DNA of 48,278 nt from Selenomonadaceae bacterium (GCA_022773425.1 JALFBM010000045.1:1-48278), one strand, 5' to 3'. Shown: positions 11,701-17,062, numbered from the stretch's first letter. The notes: generated by a model from the sequence alone, not told the origin. Numbers and translations are program-made.

Positions 11701-12541
11701 CCATGCTGTCGCCAGTCGTCATATTCTGCAGGTCAGACAACGTCTTGATGGTCGTATAGTCTTCCGGAACGACCGTGCTCGACGTCGTTGCAACAAGCGC
11801 ATTCGACGTTCCGCCCGTGCTGTCCGTAGAAACAGTAGCCGTCGAAGTATCCGAGGCACGCAGGGTCGTATACGTTGTCTTATCCCCAGCATCATGGCCA
11901 ATCTGGATTGTACCCGTCGACGTCGTCAGCTGGACGTTCGCATTGATGGCGCCCTTCGCATCCGTCACATCGCCGGTGCTCAGGAATTTGATGTTGCCGC
12001 CCTCAACCTCGACGCGGTCCGCCGAAATCTTGCCGAGGTTCGTGACGGCGCCAGCTGCCTGATATGCCGTATTGACGAGCGGCGACGCACCGCTCGCCAG
12101 ATACTTCGTTACATCGAGCGTTGCTTTCGCCGTCGAGACGTAGAGATTCCCGACATCGACGCTCGCGCCCTTGCCGAACACGACACCGTTCGGGTTGACG
12201 ATATAGACGTCCTTGCCGCCCTTCAGCGCACCGTTGATGGTGGACTGCTGATTGCCTGTGACGAGGTTCAGATAGTCTCTGGTCTTCGCGCCCTGATCGA
12301 ACTGGACGGTCTCTCCCTGATTGATGGAGAAATCCTTCCAGTCGATGACGTTGTGCGTCTGCTTGCCGGTGATATCCGTTACCTTGTCATGCTGCTTGAC
12401 ATCGACGTAGTTCGCGTTGCGCGTCGAACTCGAATCCAGCACCGGCGCGCCGTAAGAAATCTGCGGCACAGCAAACAAGCCCGCTGTCAGGGCTAGGCTG
12501 ACCGCCAGTTTCAGATCCCGATTTTCCTTTGCGTTCCGCAC
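2759..12541 (-). CDS. Giant filamentous-haemagglutinin-type exoprotein with YDG repeats (TpsA)
   Basis: A 3260-residue secreted adhesin or surface fibre, substrate of the downstream TpsB transporter. The start is GTG at 12539-12541, with GGGAA 9 bases upstream. An extended signal peptide (1 to about 32) precedes the TPS secretion domain, which has the family motif NPNGVVFGKG near residue 115. Residues about 330-480 contain GLUG-type repeats (GGLFGQANGATIKDVGV, GGIVGLATGETKLTNVF). Residues about 660-2960 hold some 19 copies of a roughly 120-residue unit beginning K-x-YDGT, two of them degenerate (KTYDTKADV and KTFDNTDAV). The C-terminal 300 residues lack the repeats. There are no cysteines in the sampled repeats, as usual for such fibres. 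The ligand is unknown. Confidence 0.93.
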   Translation of the reverse strand: MRNAKENRDLKLAVSLALTAGLFAVPQISYGAPVLDSSSTRNANYVDVKQHDKVTDITGKQTHNVIDWKDFSINQGETVQFDQGAKTRDYLNLVTGNQQSTINGALKGGKDVYIVNPNGVVFGKGASVDVGNLYVSTAKATLDVTKYLASGASPLVNTAYQAAGAVTNLGKISADRVEVEGGNIKFLSTGDVTDAKGAINANVQLTTSTGTIQIGHDAGDKTTYTTLRASDTSTATVSTDSTGGTSNALVATTSSTVVPEDYTTIKTLSDLQNMTTGDSMAKYWLYNNIDASGQSYTPVGSASGSAAFQGTFEGNFFSVSNLNVSNVAYGGLFGQANGATIKDVGVKGGTISAMTGAGGIVGLATGETKLTNVFNNSTTVSVAKAGATLGSGGVVGIVNGTLTIDTAYNTGAYGDKNNCGGLIGNLISGTATIENAYNTSTNHSGTIIGRSNLGTQLNVTNAYITGTVPKNVYLRGTSVYTNFVQSASSKNKSAYTALTGVSDSGTENTVWRIYEGQTMPLLRAFLRGNATGGTVTVNYNYTQGDNSGSVAGKDLSVVYNANDLKLNNLSFQPSSSATVDTSKIMMAGGVAVGSNTTNDGAASLHDANKYDAGDGSSQDDNKAYAASDGIQYFYTGQDGYDLVGGHIDITPRTVKITADSLTNGTAQKEYDGTNDATKAIQALFKGNASSSSGIIASDYYSDGSDGSTENLTGTAYVDPTGVTATFSDEKVGAHKAIALSGGPTLKNVAGKHNYVMSAASETLNGKTIYGNITQRALTVSLKNGTIEKVYDGTTALKNGTALSDYLTFDSTKIVTKTDSSKNSKADDVSLVVGSGSYDSKNAGSRTVTFSDIQLSGNDAGNYVLKDSNGNVLYDTVKNDIGSNVSNKSFATDQAKITPRKIGDLTLNQTTSREYDGTSDYAGTGTTQTLDVSKISMDTAKSTDTGIVSGDDVVITADGSGKFYQDDGKTKAKNAGEAKKIQYNVKVSGADIGNYSFDGSTALNSGATGTALGTGEITKRTLYISGGKGVDKAYDGNNSVLVDARKVDPTNTTDSPVVYTDQNDTKHHLVGSDTFSLDGSSTYEQAAVKYGADGKPAAQQITYHVFINQGGLDNYQFDSSGSSKISLTTDAAGKSITGIITPAIVSDLTFSDISKTYDTKADVLGAQDTDKIALESAKVSGTTVTAEALAKILNTAKTGDDGIQGTYGGITDGKFSANEHVIRDSSGNVITDGKDVRYTNIQLLNTNYTFAQDADGNKISLTNGLAYGAPITATTAFGKGTIQPLAISDKKNLSLTKLHDITKTYDGDAKVKYDKDSSQASYYVGDLKARIDSTKGFDAENNTITIPYTVTDAVYADKNHGENKGVTYTLKINYNQGAYTDYSIDSLLQNGTLTYDTGTGTPLTGTISQRVLKGIVQNTPSITAKEYDGTTAVVKTVGDTVTAPTSDELVSIGGMGIVDSDKNTVTNASTAAYDAKDVGEGASRITYTFKLDGDDNGNYTFESSTENGYGKITPRNLTPTFDKLTKTFDNTDAVSKDGTKLTDLDPAQNYSLDRVVSGDTVTLSYDAAYRDVNAGEADDYVHYTNLKLAGDDAKNYQLASSVQTADDGSRYMDGAGAIKAAVVDAKDILAKFRTITKVYDGSDAVSYTHDADSYSGQEGGNGQPANSASDADYIQSISINGITLTSGKDYTFTPDSAVYNSKNVKDAVSAKYQFTLSDTMQKNFDFATNQQNLLDFTDSQSSGQKASYAAGVLTENPLASIQAKYVTAKLSGVDDVIEKTYDGNTKLVQKDGTTAYDITNRVTFQGLLGTDGTTAKVSGQYQSKDVAYVDNDTSKDVTTQNVIYTPTLENNTYGNYQLVADTDGTALTDGQLVGINQGKIDRRMLDLSVDKVTKTYDGTAALNTANKGAFNPTLTGLVSGESLTLNSDDITGTYGETQNSNFVEDGNVNGDEGAKAMRYVGLENALKNANGQSAAVKASNYQIADAKYFNESADKGQITRLAIDASDIKEGWQPTVTKEYDGTKALEHPENYYGLYIDSANGVKLPSTIHFAYNLDASQANGKDIFNASNVSDADSVTFHIRGLKDSGRLSNNFTMSGTFDFANYSRDVTLHNGDKLNANGNVVDENGNVISADGKKIIGKVDVNDTQTATVAITPRTVYAKAANANLTKTYDGKSAVENAVAPLILYAKTKDGTTSYLAGSDQDTSTGIYIDASGNETANATANTTNGAKQVKYTLGIQTADSKNYIVLDTDGNTLSSTASGGTLKTEGTILQKQLQLVLKDGTRLDKTYDGTSSLTQDALKNLQFSGLENGEKLTAAIGTKGLHGDYVTGTDESDKGAAQANVNWQDDAADDWGISISGVQNALANATSENGAISSNYTIGDTVYFQQAQHKGKILPLSLTMANLKENWSQAKKEYDGTSAVSNPEKYLSLSLQNLKSNEISVGADGVTVSYALKKDGANFAQKDAGKGLMVSYDVAGFDGVKNADGTDNHNFSLAGIANTETTYQNTDGGRAADGLITPRVIAVKTVDGADWNKVYDGSAAVKDAKNKFVFTHVGGAQDSGLDDVLESDIEKGSVKSATVSAYYTEDGSDDKNAGTAKKIRYTASIDDGDKNNYTFVSVDDPADAIQTKSVSAEDSGLTGAITKRKVYVDLDNPNGELVTKTYDGTADVTETNGGLSKWQSKVKAQGYDEAAQTGLVAGDDAALETDAVKVNFKDADVARDNGRVTTKDAYFSNFQLGGKDSGNYELAIALGKGTEDGKLQTAGMITPKTVQVSIKTTPTKEYDGTTALDPSQASEGNIQVDKSGVLVGNDTLNVSLQSGKAPSYDNEHSNQTNGGKGIGVNYYLTWDNGNYELVHTASSSGDTQTVTTDGMNGTLRTESGIITPRALTIDSVADVTKVYDGTRDVDKTVISQTRDANGVYHDGDELNHSTARITVGRVVNGDDVGFTAVGQYDNPYASSPDGQDDYKHDVTYKFAITNMDYQLKNSTGSGKGYITRRGLTVQAVPADIYAGQDMPTFTGSVTGWLTGETDGSGDFVFHAYSDTTDADGNTETSRLESARMPGKYAVYGTYNGSFSGNYGRNYHFEQAPANATAFEVNYIPDKPYRETINPSHHPESGGGVSVPKSQNVVTDFVKPAQANIAYPASNGKATAVDLSNGSDTSTSSAYRAYTQQSGTTIGTMEIINADVVNLDSSRRVDLDDSTAAMQRMDGSRVGSIEIQSSDNGATLTITNDFPDVFEADNNVSEKKAQAAIENASA
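3820..10560 (-). repeat. About 19 tandem YDG-type protein repeats within the exoprotein
   Basis: The recurring signature is K-[TEVA]-YDGT followed about 60-100 residues later by an N-Y element (for example DKNNYTF, DSGNYEL, DAGNYVL). Units are diverged at the DNA level, so this is an old expansion and not a perfect array. The regular spacing of about 120 residues suggests a beads-on-a-string stalk of immunoglobulin-like beta domains; this fold is an inference. Confidence 0.8.
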
Positions 12542-12596
12542 GATTGTATTCCCACTTTCCTAGTTGTATTTCGTTTCCGTACGATAATGCCAAATT

Positions 12597-12620
12597 CAGC
12601 CCCTCCCTAGGGAGAGGCTG
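12597..12620 (-). terminator. Probable terminator after the flagellin gene
   Basis: An inverted repeat with 11-base arms and one mismatch (CAGCCTCTCCC / GGGAGGGGCTG on the minus strand) lies between flagellin and the exoprotein. The following sequence AATTTGG has only a short T run, so termination may be partial. Confidence 0.45.
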
Positions 12621-12642
12621 ATATATCTTCCAAAATGAAGCT

Positions 12643-13959
12643 TTATTCTCCTCTGAGCAGGCTCAGGACCGAGCTGCCATTCGAATTGGCCTGTGCAAGC
12701 ATGGCCTGCGCCGTCTGCGTCAGGATGCTGTGCTTCGTGTACTCCGTCATTTCCTTCGCCATATCGGCATCGCGGATGGTGGACATGGACGCGGTCGTGT
12801 TCTCGTTCTCCGTGGTCAGATTCGCGTCGGTGTAATCGAGGCGGTTCTCAACGGAACCGACCTTCGTCTGCTCGTCGAGCACCTTCGATATCGCGTTGTC
12901 GAACGCGCTGATTGCTGCGTTTGCCGCCGTCTGCGTCGTGAGCTGGATGCAGCTGCCATCCGTTGCGCGCAGGCCGAGCGCCTCCGCACGGAGATCCGTG
13001 AACCCGATTCTCACATTCTGATTGGCTTTCGTACCAATCTGATACGACAGTGAATTATCCGGTGAAGGATTCTGCGCACGAACTGTCTCGGTAAAGTTAT
13101 TGATGACGGTATTCGCCGTAATGCGCGGTGTCCCGTCCGCCTTGTAGACGCTGACCGTCAGCCCGGCAATCTGCCCAGCAATCCCAGGATTGCTTGCTCT
13201 ATACGTAATAGCTTTATGTCCATCTGCGGTATAGACCTTCTCACCAGTGGGGCCCGACCCAATCTCAGTATCCGACCCGATAACCGTCATATTACTCGTA
13301 AGCGGTTCCCAATCAAATACATCTCCAAACGCCGTATCATCTGCAACCTCTGTTGTATTCGTATACGTCTTTCCCTGTTGGACATACGACACTGTCACGT
13401 GGTCGCCGACTTGAACCTCGAGACTATCCCCATCTCTTGCTTTAAGGTCAGTCATCAAGGAATCTATCGTAATTTCATCAGAAAAACTCGAGTTCGATAA
13501 GCTCGTATAAGTTCCCGGCTGCACGACTGCGCTGTTCTTCGAACCATCAAGCATCGTGACGCCGTTATACGTTACATTGGCGTTCTCATCGATTTGGTCG
13601 ATAGCCGTATTGACTTCTTTCTGAATCGTCGCACGGTCAGCGTCGGTGTTCGTATCATTCGCCGCATTGATGGCCTTTTCTTTCAGCGTGCTCAGGATAT
13701 CCACGGTCGACTGGATCGCGCCCTCCGCGGTGCGAAGCATGCTGTTGCCGTTCTGCGTGTTCTGGCTGTCCTGCGAAAGGCCGTGAACCTGCACGTCCAT
13801 CTTCTCGCCGATGGAGTAGCCCGAGGCGTCGTCCTCCGCGGAGTTGATCTTCATGCCGGAGGAAACCTTCTTGAGGTCTTTCGCCATCAGGTTCGCGTTC
13901 TTGTCGAGCTGATTCAGCGTGCCGGTCGCCTGCATATTATTCTTCACAACCAATGCCAT
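12643..13959 (-). CDS. fliC: Flagellin
   Basis: The 438-residue filament subunit exported by the flagellar type III system. The N-terminal D0/D1 region (1 to about 140) has the flagellin pattern LNQLDKNANLMAKDLKKVSSG and the motif SAEDDASGYSIGEKM. The C-terminal D1/D0 region (about 345-438) has DADMAKEMTEYTKHSILTQT and ends QANSNGSSVLSLLRGE. The middle (about 140-340) is the variable, surface-exposed part. The ATG is preceded by GGAGG at 7 bases. No other flagellar genes are in the window, so it is a monocistronic flagellin locus placed beside a surface adhesin. A sigma-28-like promoter lies upstream. Confidence 0.96.
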   Translation of the reverse strand: MALVVKNNMQATGTLNQLDKNANLMAKDLKKVSSGMKINSAEDDASGYSIGEKMDVQVHGLSQDSQNTQNGNSMLRTAEGAIQSTVDILSTLKEKAINAANDTNTDADRATIQKEVNTAIDQIDENANVTYNGVTMLDGSKNSAVVQPGTYTSLSNSSFSDEITIDSLMTDLKARDGDSLEVQVGDHVTVSYVQQGKTYTNTTEVADDTAFGDVFDWEPLTSNMTVIGSDTEIGSGPTGEKVYTADGHKAITYRASNPGIAGQIAGLTVSVYKADGTPRITANTVINNFTETVRAQNPSPDNSLSYQIGTKANQNVRIGFTDLRAEALGLRATDGSCIQLTTQTAANAAISAFDNAISKVLDEQTKVGSVENRLDYTDANLTTENENTTASMSTIRDADMAKEMTEYTKHSILTQTAQAMLAQANSNGSSVLSLLRGE

Positions 13960-14022
13960 GACAATTCCTCCGTATCCTTACTTTAAACACCTATCGCGCA
14001 CAATTCACCTTTTCCTATACAG

Positions 14023-14050
14023 GCTATCGTATTTTTTCACCAATACTTAA
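14023..14050 (-). promoter_or_regulatory. Possible sigma-28 (FliA/SigD) promoter of flagellin
   Basis: On the minus strand TTAAG (14046-14050) is followed after 16 bases by CGATAGC (14023-14029). This resembles the flagellar consensus TAAA, 14-16 bases, GCCGATA. It leaves a leader of about 55 bases with GGAGG near its end. The match is partial. Confidence 0.45.
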
Positions 14051-14159
14051 GCGCTGTCCGCTCTTATTGATGGTTCTTATTGGAAAAATCATTTCATATA
14101 CTATAACTACTATAACATTTTCCTATAGCAATTACCATATAGAAAAATAGCCAGCAATA

Positions 14160-14168
14160 TGATATAAT
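14160..14168 (+). promoter_or_regulatory. Extended -10 promoter of the small hydrophobic peptide gene
   Basis: TGA followed by a perfect TATAAT (14163-14168) forms an extended -10 element; no good -35 box is seen. The predicted start near 14175 falls on the first base of the leader segment that can pair with the 3' end of the same RNA. Confidence 0.65.
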
Positions 14169-14174
14169 CCGTAT

Positions 14175-14212
14175 AGAGTTGCACGGTGCGTCAACTCCCT
14201 CTGGAGAGGGGG
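14175..14212 (+). promoter_or_regulatory. Leader that can hide the toxin ribosome binding site
   Basis: Two mutually exclusive pairings are visible. CTCCCTC (14195-14201) can pair with GAGGGGG (14206-14212), which contains the ribosome binding site of the small gene. GAGTTG (14176-14181) can pair with CAACTC (14192-14197), which would use part of the same strand and free the binding site. Bases 14175-14188 can also pair with 14401-14414 near the RNA 3' end (14 bases with one A-C mismatch and one U-G pair). Confidence 0.55.
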
Positions 14213-14220
14213 TGCAGCCC

Positions 14221-14301
14221 ATGAAAACCTACGAGTATATCATGCTTCTGCTGACTATTCTCCAAGTACTGATTGGCGTTGCTACCTTGTTGCTGAAATA
14301 G
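14221..14301 (+). CDS. Small hydrophobic peptide, candidate type I toxin (BsrG/TxpA-like)
   Basis: A 26-residue peptide beginning MKTYEYIMLLL and ending ATLLLK, with one membrane-spanning segment and almost no soluble part. The start pattern Met-x-Thr-Tyr-Glu-x-x-Met is shared with the Bacillus type I toxins BsrG, BsrE and TxpA and with peptides annotated as putative holin-like toxins in Firmicutes (known family; assignment by eye). A GAGAGGGGG ribosome binding site lies 8 bases before the ATG. The gene has its own extended -10 promoter and a leader that can fold over the binding site. A strong promoter on the other strand, about 125 bases downstream, points back at it. It is shorter than BsrG (38 residues) and close to BsrE (30). 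Confidence 0.7.
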   Translation: MKTYEYIMLLLTILQVLIGVATLLLK

Positions 14302-14421
14302 CATAGCCTTTTTCGGTAACCGAACCAGAAAGGAGTACTGACTGTGTCGATAGCCAGACCTTCCAATTCTAGATTAAGAGGGACGCTGGCGACCACACAA
14401 CGCCGCGCAACTCTTTTTCTT
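14302..14421 (-). ncRNA. Predicted antisense RNA to the small toxin mRNA (left end unknown)
   Basis: Inferred from the minus-strand promoter at 14428-14456. The RNA would start near 14421 and run leftward, complementary to the 3' untranslated part of the toxin mRNA. Its first 25 bases include AGAGTTGCGCGGCG, nearly identical to the toxin mRNA 5' end (AGAGTTGCACGGTG at 14175), so it could compete for the same 3' element. No clear terminator marks its left end; the coordinate given is only the toxin stop codon. Confidence 0.45.
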
Positions 14422-14427
14422 ACTATG

Positions 14428-14456
14428 ATTTTAGCATAAACGGACGATTTCCGCAA
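14428..14456 (-). promoter_or_regulatory. Antisense promoter facing the toxin gene
   Basis: On the minus strand -35 TTGCGG (14451-14456), a 17-base spacer and -10 TAAAAT (14428-14433). The -35 box spans the loop of the perfect hairpin at 14439-14469. No gene follows in this direction until flagellin, whose own promoter lies beyond the toxin gene. Confidence 0.65.
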
Positions 14457-14469
14457 GAAATCGTCCGTT
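14439..14469. terminator. Perfect 13-bp inverted repeat, likely bidirectional terminator
   Basis: AACGGACGATTTC (14439-14451) and its exact complement (14457-14469) flank a 5-base loop. It lies 25 bases past the stop of the ABC exporter gene and downstream of the toxin gene. T runs on either side are short (CTATTTCATT rightward, TTTATG leftward). It also carries the antisense -35 box in its loop. Confidence 0.6.
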
Positions 14470-14494
14470 CTATTTCATTAAAAATCCACAGACT

Positions 14495-16225
14495 TTACGC
14501 GGGAATCGGGATGCATTTCCATGTGCCGTCCCCCTCGAGGCGGAGTTCCTCGGTATGCTGTGCGCGGAGCGTCGAGCGGTGGCCGACGCTGACGATGCTC
14601 GTGTCTGGGAGCTCTTTCCGCAGCAGTTCGTACATCTCCTGCTCGCGCGGCTCGTCGAGCGCGGAGGTCGCCTCGTCGAGGAAAACCCACGCAGGCCTTA
14701 CGAGCAGGATGCGCGCGAAGGCGAGACGCTGCTGCTCGCCGAGCGACAGGATGCGGCTCCAGTCGTCGATGGTATCGAGTTCGCCCTCGAGGCGCTCGAG
14801 GCCGACGCGCGCAAGCGCGCGGCGCAGATCCGCATCGTCGGCCGCCGTCATCGGGTAGCAGAGCGCGCGGCGCAGGCTGCCGAGCGGCAGATACGGCCGC
14901 TGCGGCAGGAACATGATGCGCGCGCCTTTCGGCAAGTCAATCGTGCCCTTGCCATACGGCCAGAGTCCCGCGAGCGTGCGCAGAAGCGTGCTCTTGCCGG
15001 AACCCGACGCGCCCGTCACGAGCACGCGGCTACCCGGTTCCACATGAACCGTGCAGTCCGAGAGCAGCGTCTGCCCATCCGGCAGCGAGACCGAGAGGTT
15101 CTGCAGGGACAGCGCCCCCTCCATATCCTCGCCGCGCGAGATTTCCGATTTCACGGCGCCGGCCTGCTCCATATGGGTCGTGAAGCTGTCGAGTCGGCGC
15201 GTGACCGCCGCGAGCTGCGCGATCGTATCGTATGACGTCACGAAATACGACAGGGCGTCCTGCACACGGCCGAACGCGGAAACGGTCTGCATGAGGCCGC
15301 CGAGCGCCATCGCGCCGTCGAAGTACCGCGGCGCCGCCATAATGAGCGGCACGATGATGGCGAGCTGGCCGTAGCCGTTGACGTAGAAATTCAGCAGTTT
15401 GGTCCGGCGCATGAGCTGCCAGTAGTTTTTGATGACCTTCGCAAAGCGCTCCTTGAATCCGCGCGTCTCCGGGCGTTCGCCGCGGTAGAACGCGACACTC
15501 TCACTGTTCTCGCGCACGCGCATCATGTTGAAACGGAAATCCGCCTCATAGCGCTGCTGATCAAAGTCGAGCCCGATGAGCTTGCGCCCGACGAGATGCG
15601 CGAGAAACGTGCCGATGATCGAGTACACCAGCGAGAACCAGAACATATAGCCGTAAATCGTGAACGCATGGCTGCCGACCGGCACCGTTAAAACGCCGGA
15701 CAGGTTCCAGAGCACGACGGCGAATGCCGCGAGCGTCGTGAGCTCCTTCAGCGAGCCGACGAGCAGCTGGAGCGTCAACGTCACGAACTGGTTGATATCC
15801 TCGCTGATACGCTGGTCCGGGTTATCTGTGTCGCTGCCGAGCACCTGTAGCCGGTAATACGTCTGATCGCTCATCCAGCGCGCGAGATACCGGTCCGTCA
15901 TCCAGGTCCGCCATTTGATCTGCAGCATCTGCCGCAGGTAGATCGCGTAAACCGCGAGGAGGATGTAGAGGAACGCGAGCAGGGTGAACTGCCCGACGAG
16001 CGGCCAGAACGCCGACGCCTGATACGACTGCAGCGCGTTGTAAAACACGTTGTACCAGCTGTTGATCTGCACGAGCAGATAGACCGCCGCGAAGTTCAGC
16101 AGGATGACAGCCGCGAGCAGGCCGCGCGCCTTCCACTTTTCCTCTGATGACCAATAGCCTTTGAACAATCCCCAAAAGCCATGGAAGAATTTCGTTGTTT
16201 CCTGTATTTTCTGCCTGTTTTTCAT
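14495..16225 (-). CDS. SbmA/BacA-type ABC transporter with fused ATPase
   Basis: A 576-residue inner-membrane transporter combining an SbmA/BacA-like membrane domain with a C-terminal ATPase, as in E. coli YddA and mycobacterial Rv1819c, which move cobalamin, peptides or similar hydrophilic compounds. The ATG at 16225 is chosen over a TTG six codons earlier because GAGG sits 9 bases before it. The membrane half (to about residue 350) contains NSWYNVFYNALQ and the family-typical TDNPDQRISEDINQF. The ATPase has Walker A GASGSGKST, Q-loop LPQRPYLPLGSLR, signature LSLGEQQR and Walker B WVFLDEATSALDE. The substrate cannot be read from the sequence. The gene stands alone, divergent from the next one. 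Confidence 0.9.
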   Translation of the reverse strand: MKNRQKIQETTKFFHGFWGLFKGYWSSEEKWKARGLLAAVILLNFAAVYLLVQINSWYNVFYNALQSYQASAFWPLVGQFTLLAFLYILLAVYAIYLRQMLQIKWRTWMTDRYLARWMSDQTYYRLQVLGSDTDNPDQRISEDINQFVTLTLQLLVGSLKELTTLAAFAVVLWNLSGVLTVPVGSHAFTIYGYMFWFSLVYSIIGTFLAHLVGRKLIGLDFDQQRYEADFRFNMMRVRENSESVAFYRGERPETRGFKERFAKVIKNYWQLMRRTKLLNFYVNGYGQLAIIVPLIMAAPRYFDGAMALGGLMQTVSAFGRVQDALSYFVTSYDTIAQLAAVTRRLDSFTTHMEQAGAVKSEISRGEDMEGALSLQNLSVSLPDGQTLLSDCTVHVEPGSRVLVTGASGSGKSTLLRTLAGLWPYGKGTIDLPKGARIMFLPQRPYLPLGSLRRALCYPMTAADDADLRRALARVGLERLEGELDTIDDWSRILSLGEQQRLAFARILLVRPAWVFLDEATSALDEPREQEMYELLRKELPDTSIVSVGHRSTLRAQHTEELRLEGDGTWKCIPIPA

Positions 16226-16263
16226 GTTATCGACCTCGATCAAAAGATACGGCTACGAACTAC

Positions 16264-16292
16264 AGTATAGCCTTTTCCTCCGCGGCTTGCAA
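16264..16292 (-). promoter_or_regulatory. Promoter of the ABC transporter gene
   Basis: Minus strand: -35 TTGCAA (16287-16292), 17-base spacer, -10 TATACT (16264-16269). It is back to back with the rightward promoter, with only one base between the two -35 boxes. Confidence 0.7.
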
Positions 16293-16293
16293 G

Positions 16294-16322
16294 TTGATAG
16301 TGCCCTGTCTCTATGCTAAAAT
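16294..16322 (+). promoter_or_regulatory. Promoter of the 232-codon membrane protein gene
   Basis: Plus strand: -35 TTGATA (16294-16299), 17-base spacer, -10 TAAAAT (16317-16322). A leader of about 40 bases with GGAGG follows. Confidence 0.7.
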
Positions 16323-16366
16323 AAAGGGTATCCGATCATCACTGTTTTAGGGAGGAATGCCCTTTG

Positions 16367-17062
16367 ATGCTGCTTCTTGTTTTCGTTCTTCTCGCTGCGA
16401 TCCTGCTTTTTCTACTCTATCACTACACGCCGAAAAAGCGCTGGTTCTGGGCATTCTGCGCACTGCTCGCAGCGGCCGGCGCGCTGACGTGGACGCTCTA
16501 CCCGCGCGAAAAGCCAAGGCCCGTCATCACGGCCGAGGAACGCGCGGACAACGCCGAGCAGCAAAAGATCTTCTCCGACTGGTATGCGGGCTATCAGAAA
16601 GACCTCACGGACCTCGACCACAACTGGCGGCAGTACCACCGCATCCTCGAGGACTTCCGCCGCGACATCATCAGCATCCAGACCGTCTACGTGCGGCTCG
16701 GGGCGCTCGAGCACAATGAGGGCGCGCTCCGCACGCGCATCGCCGGCGACAATCCGCCGGTCGCCCTGCACGACAACATCTACGATCTCGCCGTGCAGAT
16801 GACAAAGAAGACCAACGCTTACGCCGAGGCACAGTACCGCACGATTGCGCTGACGAAGGCCGCCGCAGATCCGAACCGCCTAAAAAGCGACGATCAGGAG
16901 GAGCAGAGCCGCACGCTCGAGGCCGTCATGAACCGCGAATCCCCCTCCGCCCTGTTCATCGCGGATGAGGTCGCCGCCATCCGCGACTTCCTGACGCTGC
17001 CAGCCGAGGAAACGGACGGCACGCAAAAGGCGGATGCTGAGCCAGCACCCGCCGCAAAATAA
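16367..17062 (+). CDS. Unrecognised membrane-anchored coiled-coil protein
   Basis: About 231 residues. Two adjacent hydrophobic segments (about 1-18 and 28-44) are separated by a short basic turn (HYTPKKR), giving a hairpin in the inner membrane. A long charged, mostly helical domain follows (QKIFSDWYAGYQKDLTDLDHNW and later segments) with a Glu/Ala-rich tail. No family recognised. GGAGG lies 11 bases before the ATG at 16367 and 8 bases before an in-frame TTG at 16364, so the first codon is uncertain by one. It has its own promoter, divergent from the ABC exporter, and converges on the permease gene with a 25-base gap and no clear terminator. Confidence 0.7.
   Translation: MLLLVFVLLAAILLFLLYHYTPKKRWFWAFCALLAAAGALTWTLYPREKPRPVITAEERADNAEQQKIFSDWYAGYQKDLTDLDHNWRQYHRILEDFRRDIISIQTVYVRLGALEHNEGALRTRIAGDNPPVALHDNIYDLAVQMTKKTNAYAEAQYRTIALTKAAADPNRLKSDDQEEQSRTLEAVMNRESPSALFIADEVAAIRDFLTLPAEETDGTQKADAEPAPAAK

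Noticed and set aside
14229-14456. 75-codon open frame on the minus strand across the toxin region
   Set aside because: It has no ribosome binding site, is rich in Arg and Val like a shadow frame, and spans the antisense promoter; the convergent small RNA explains this strand better.
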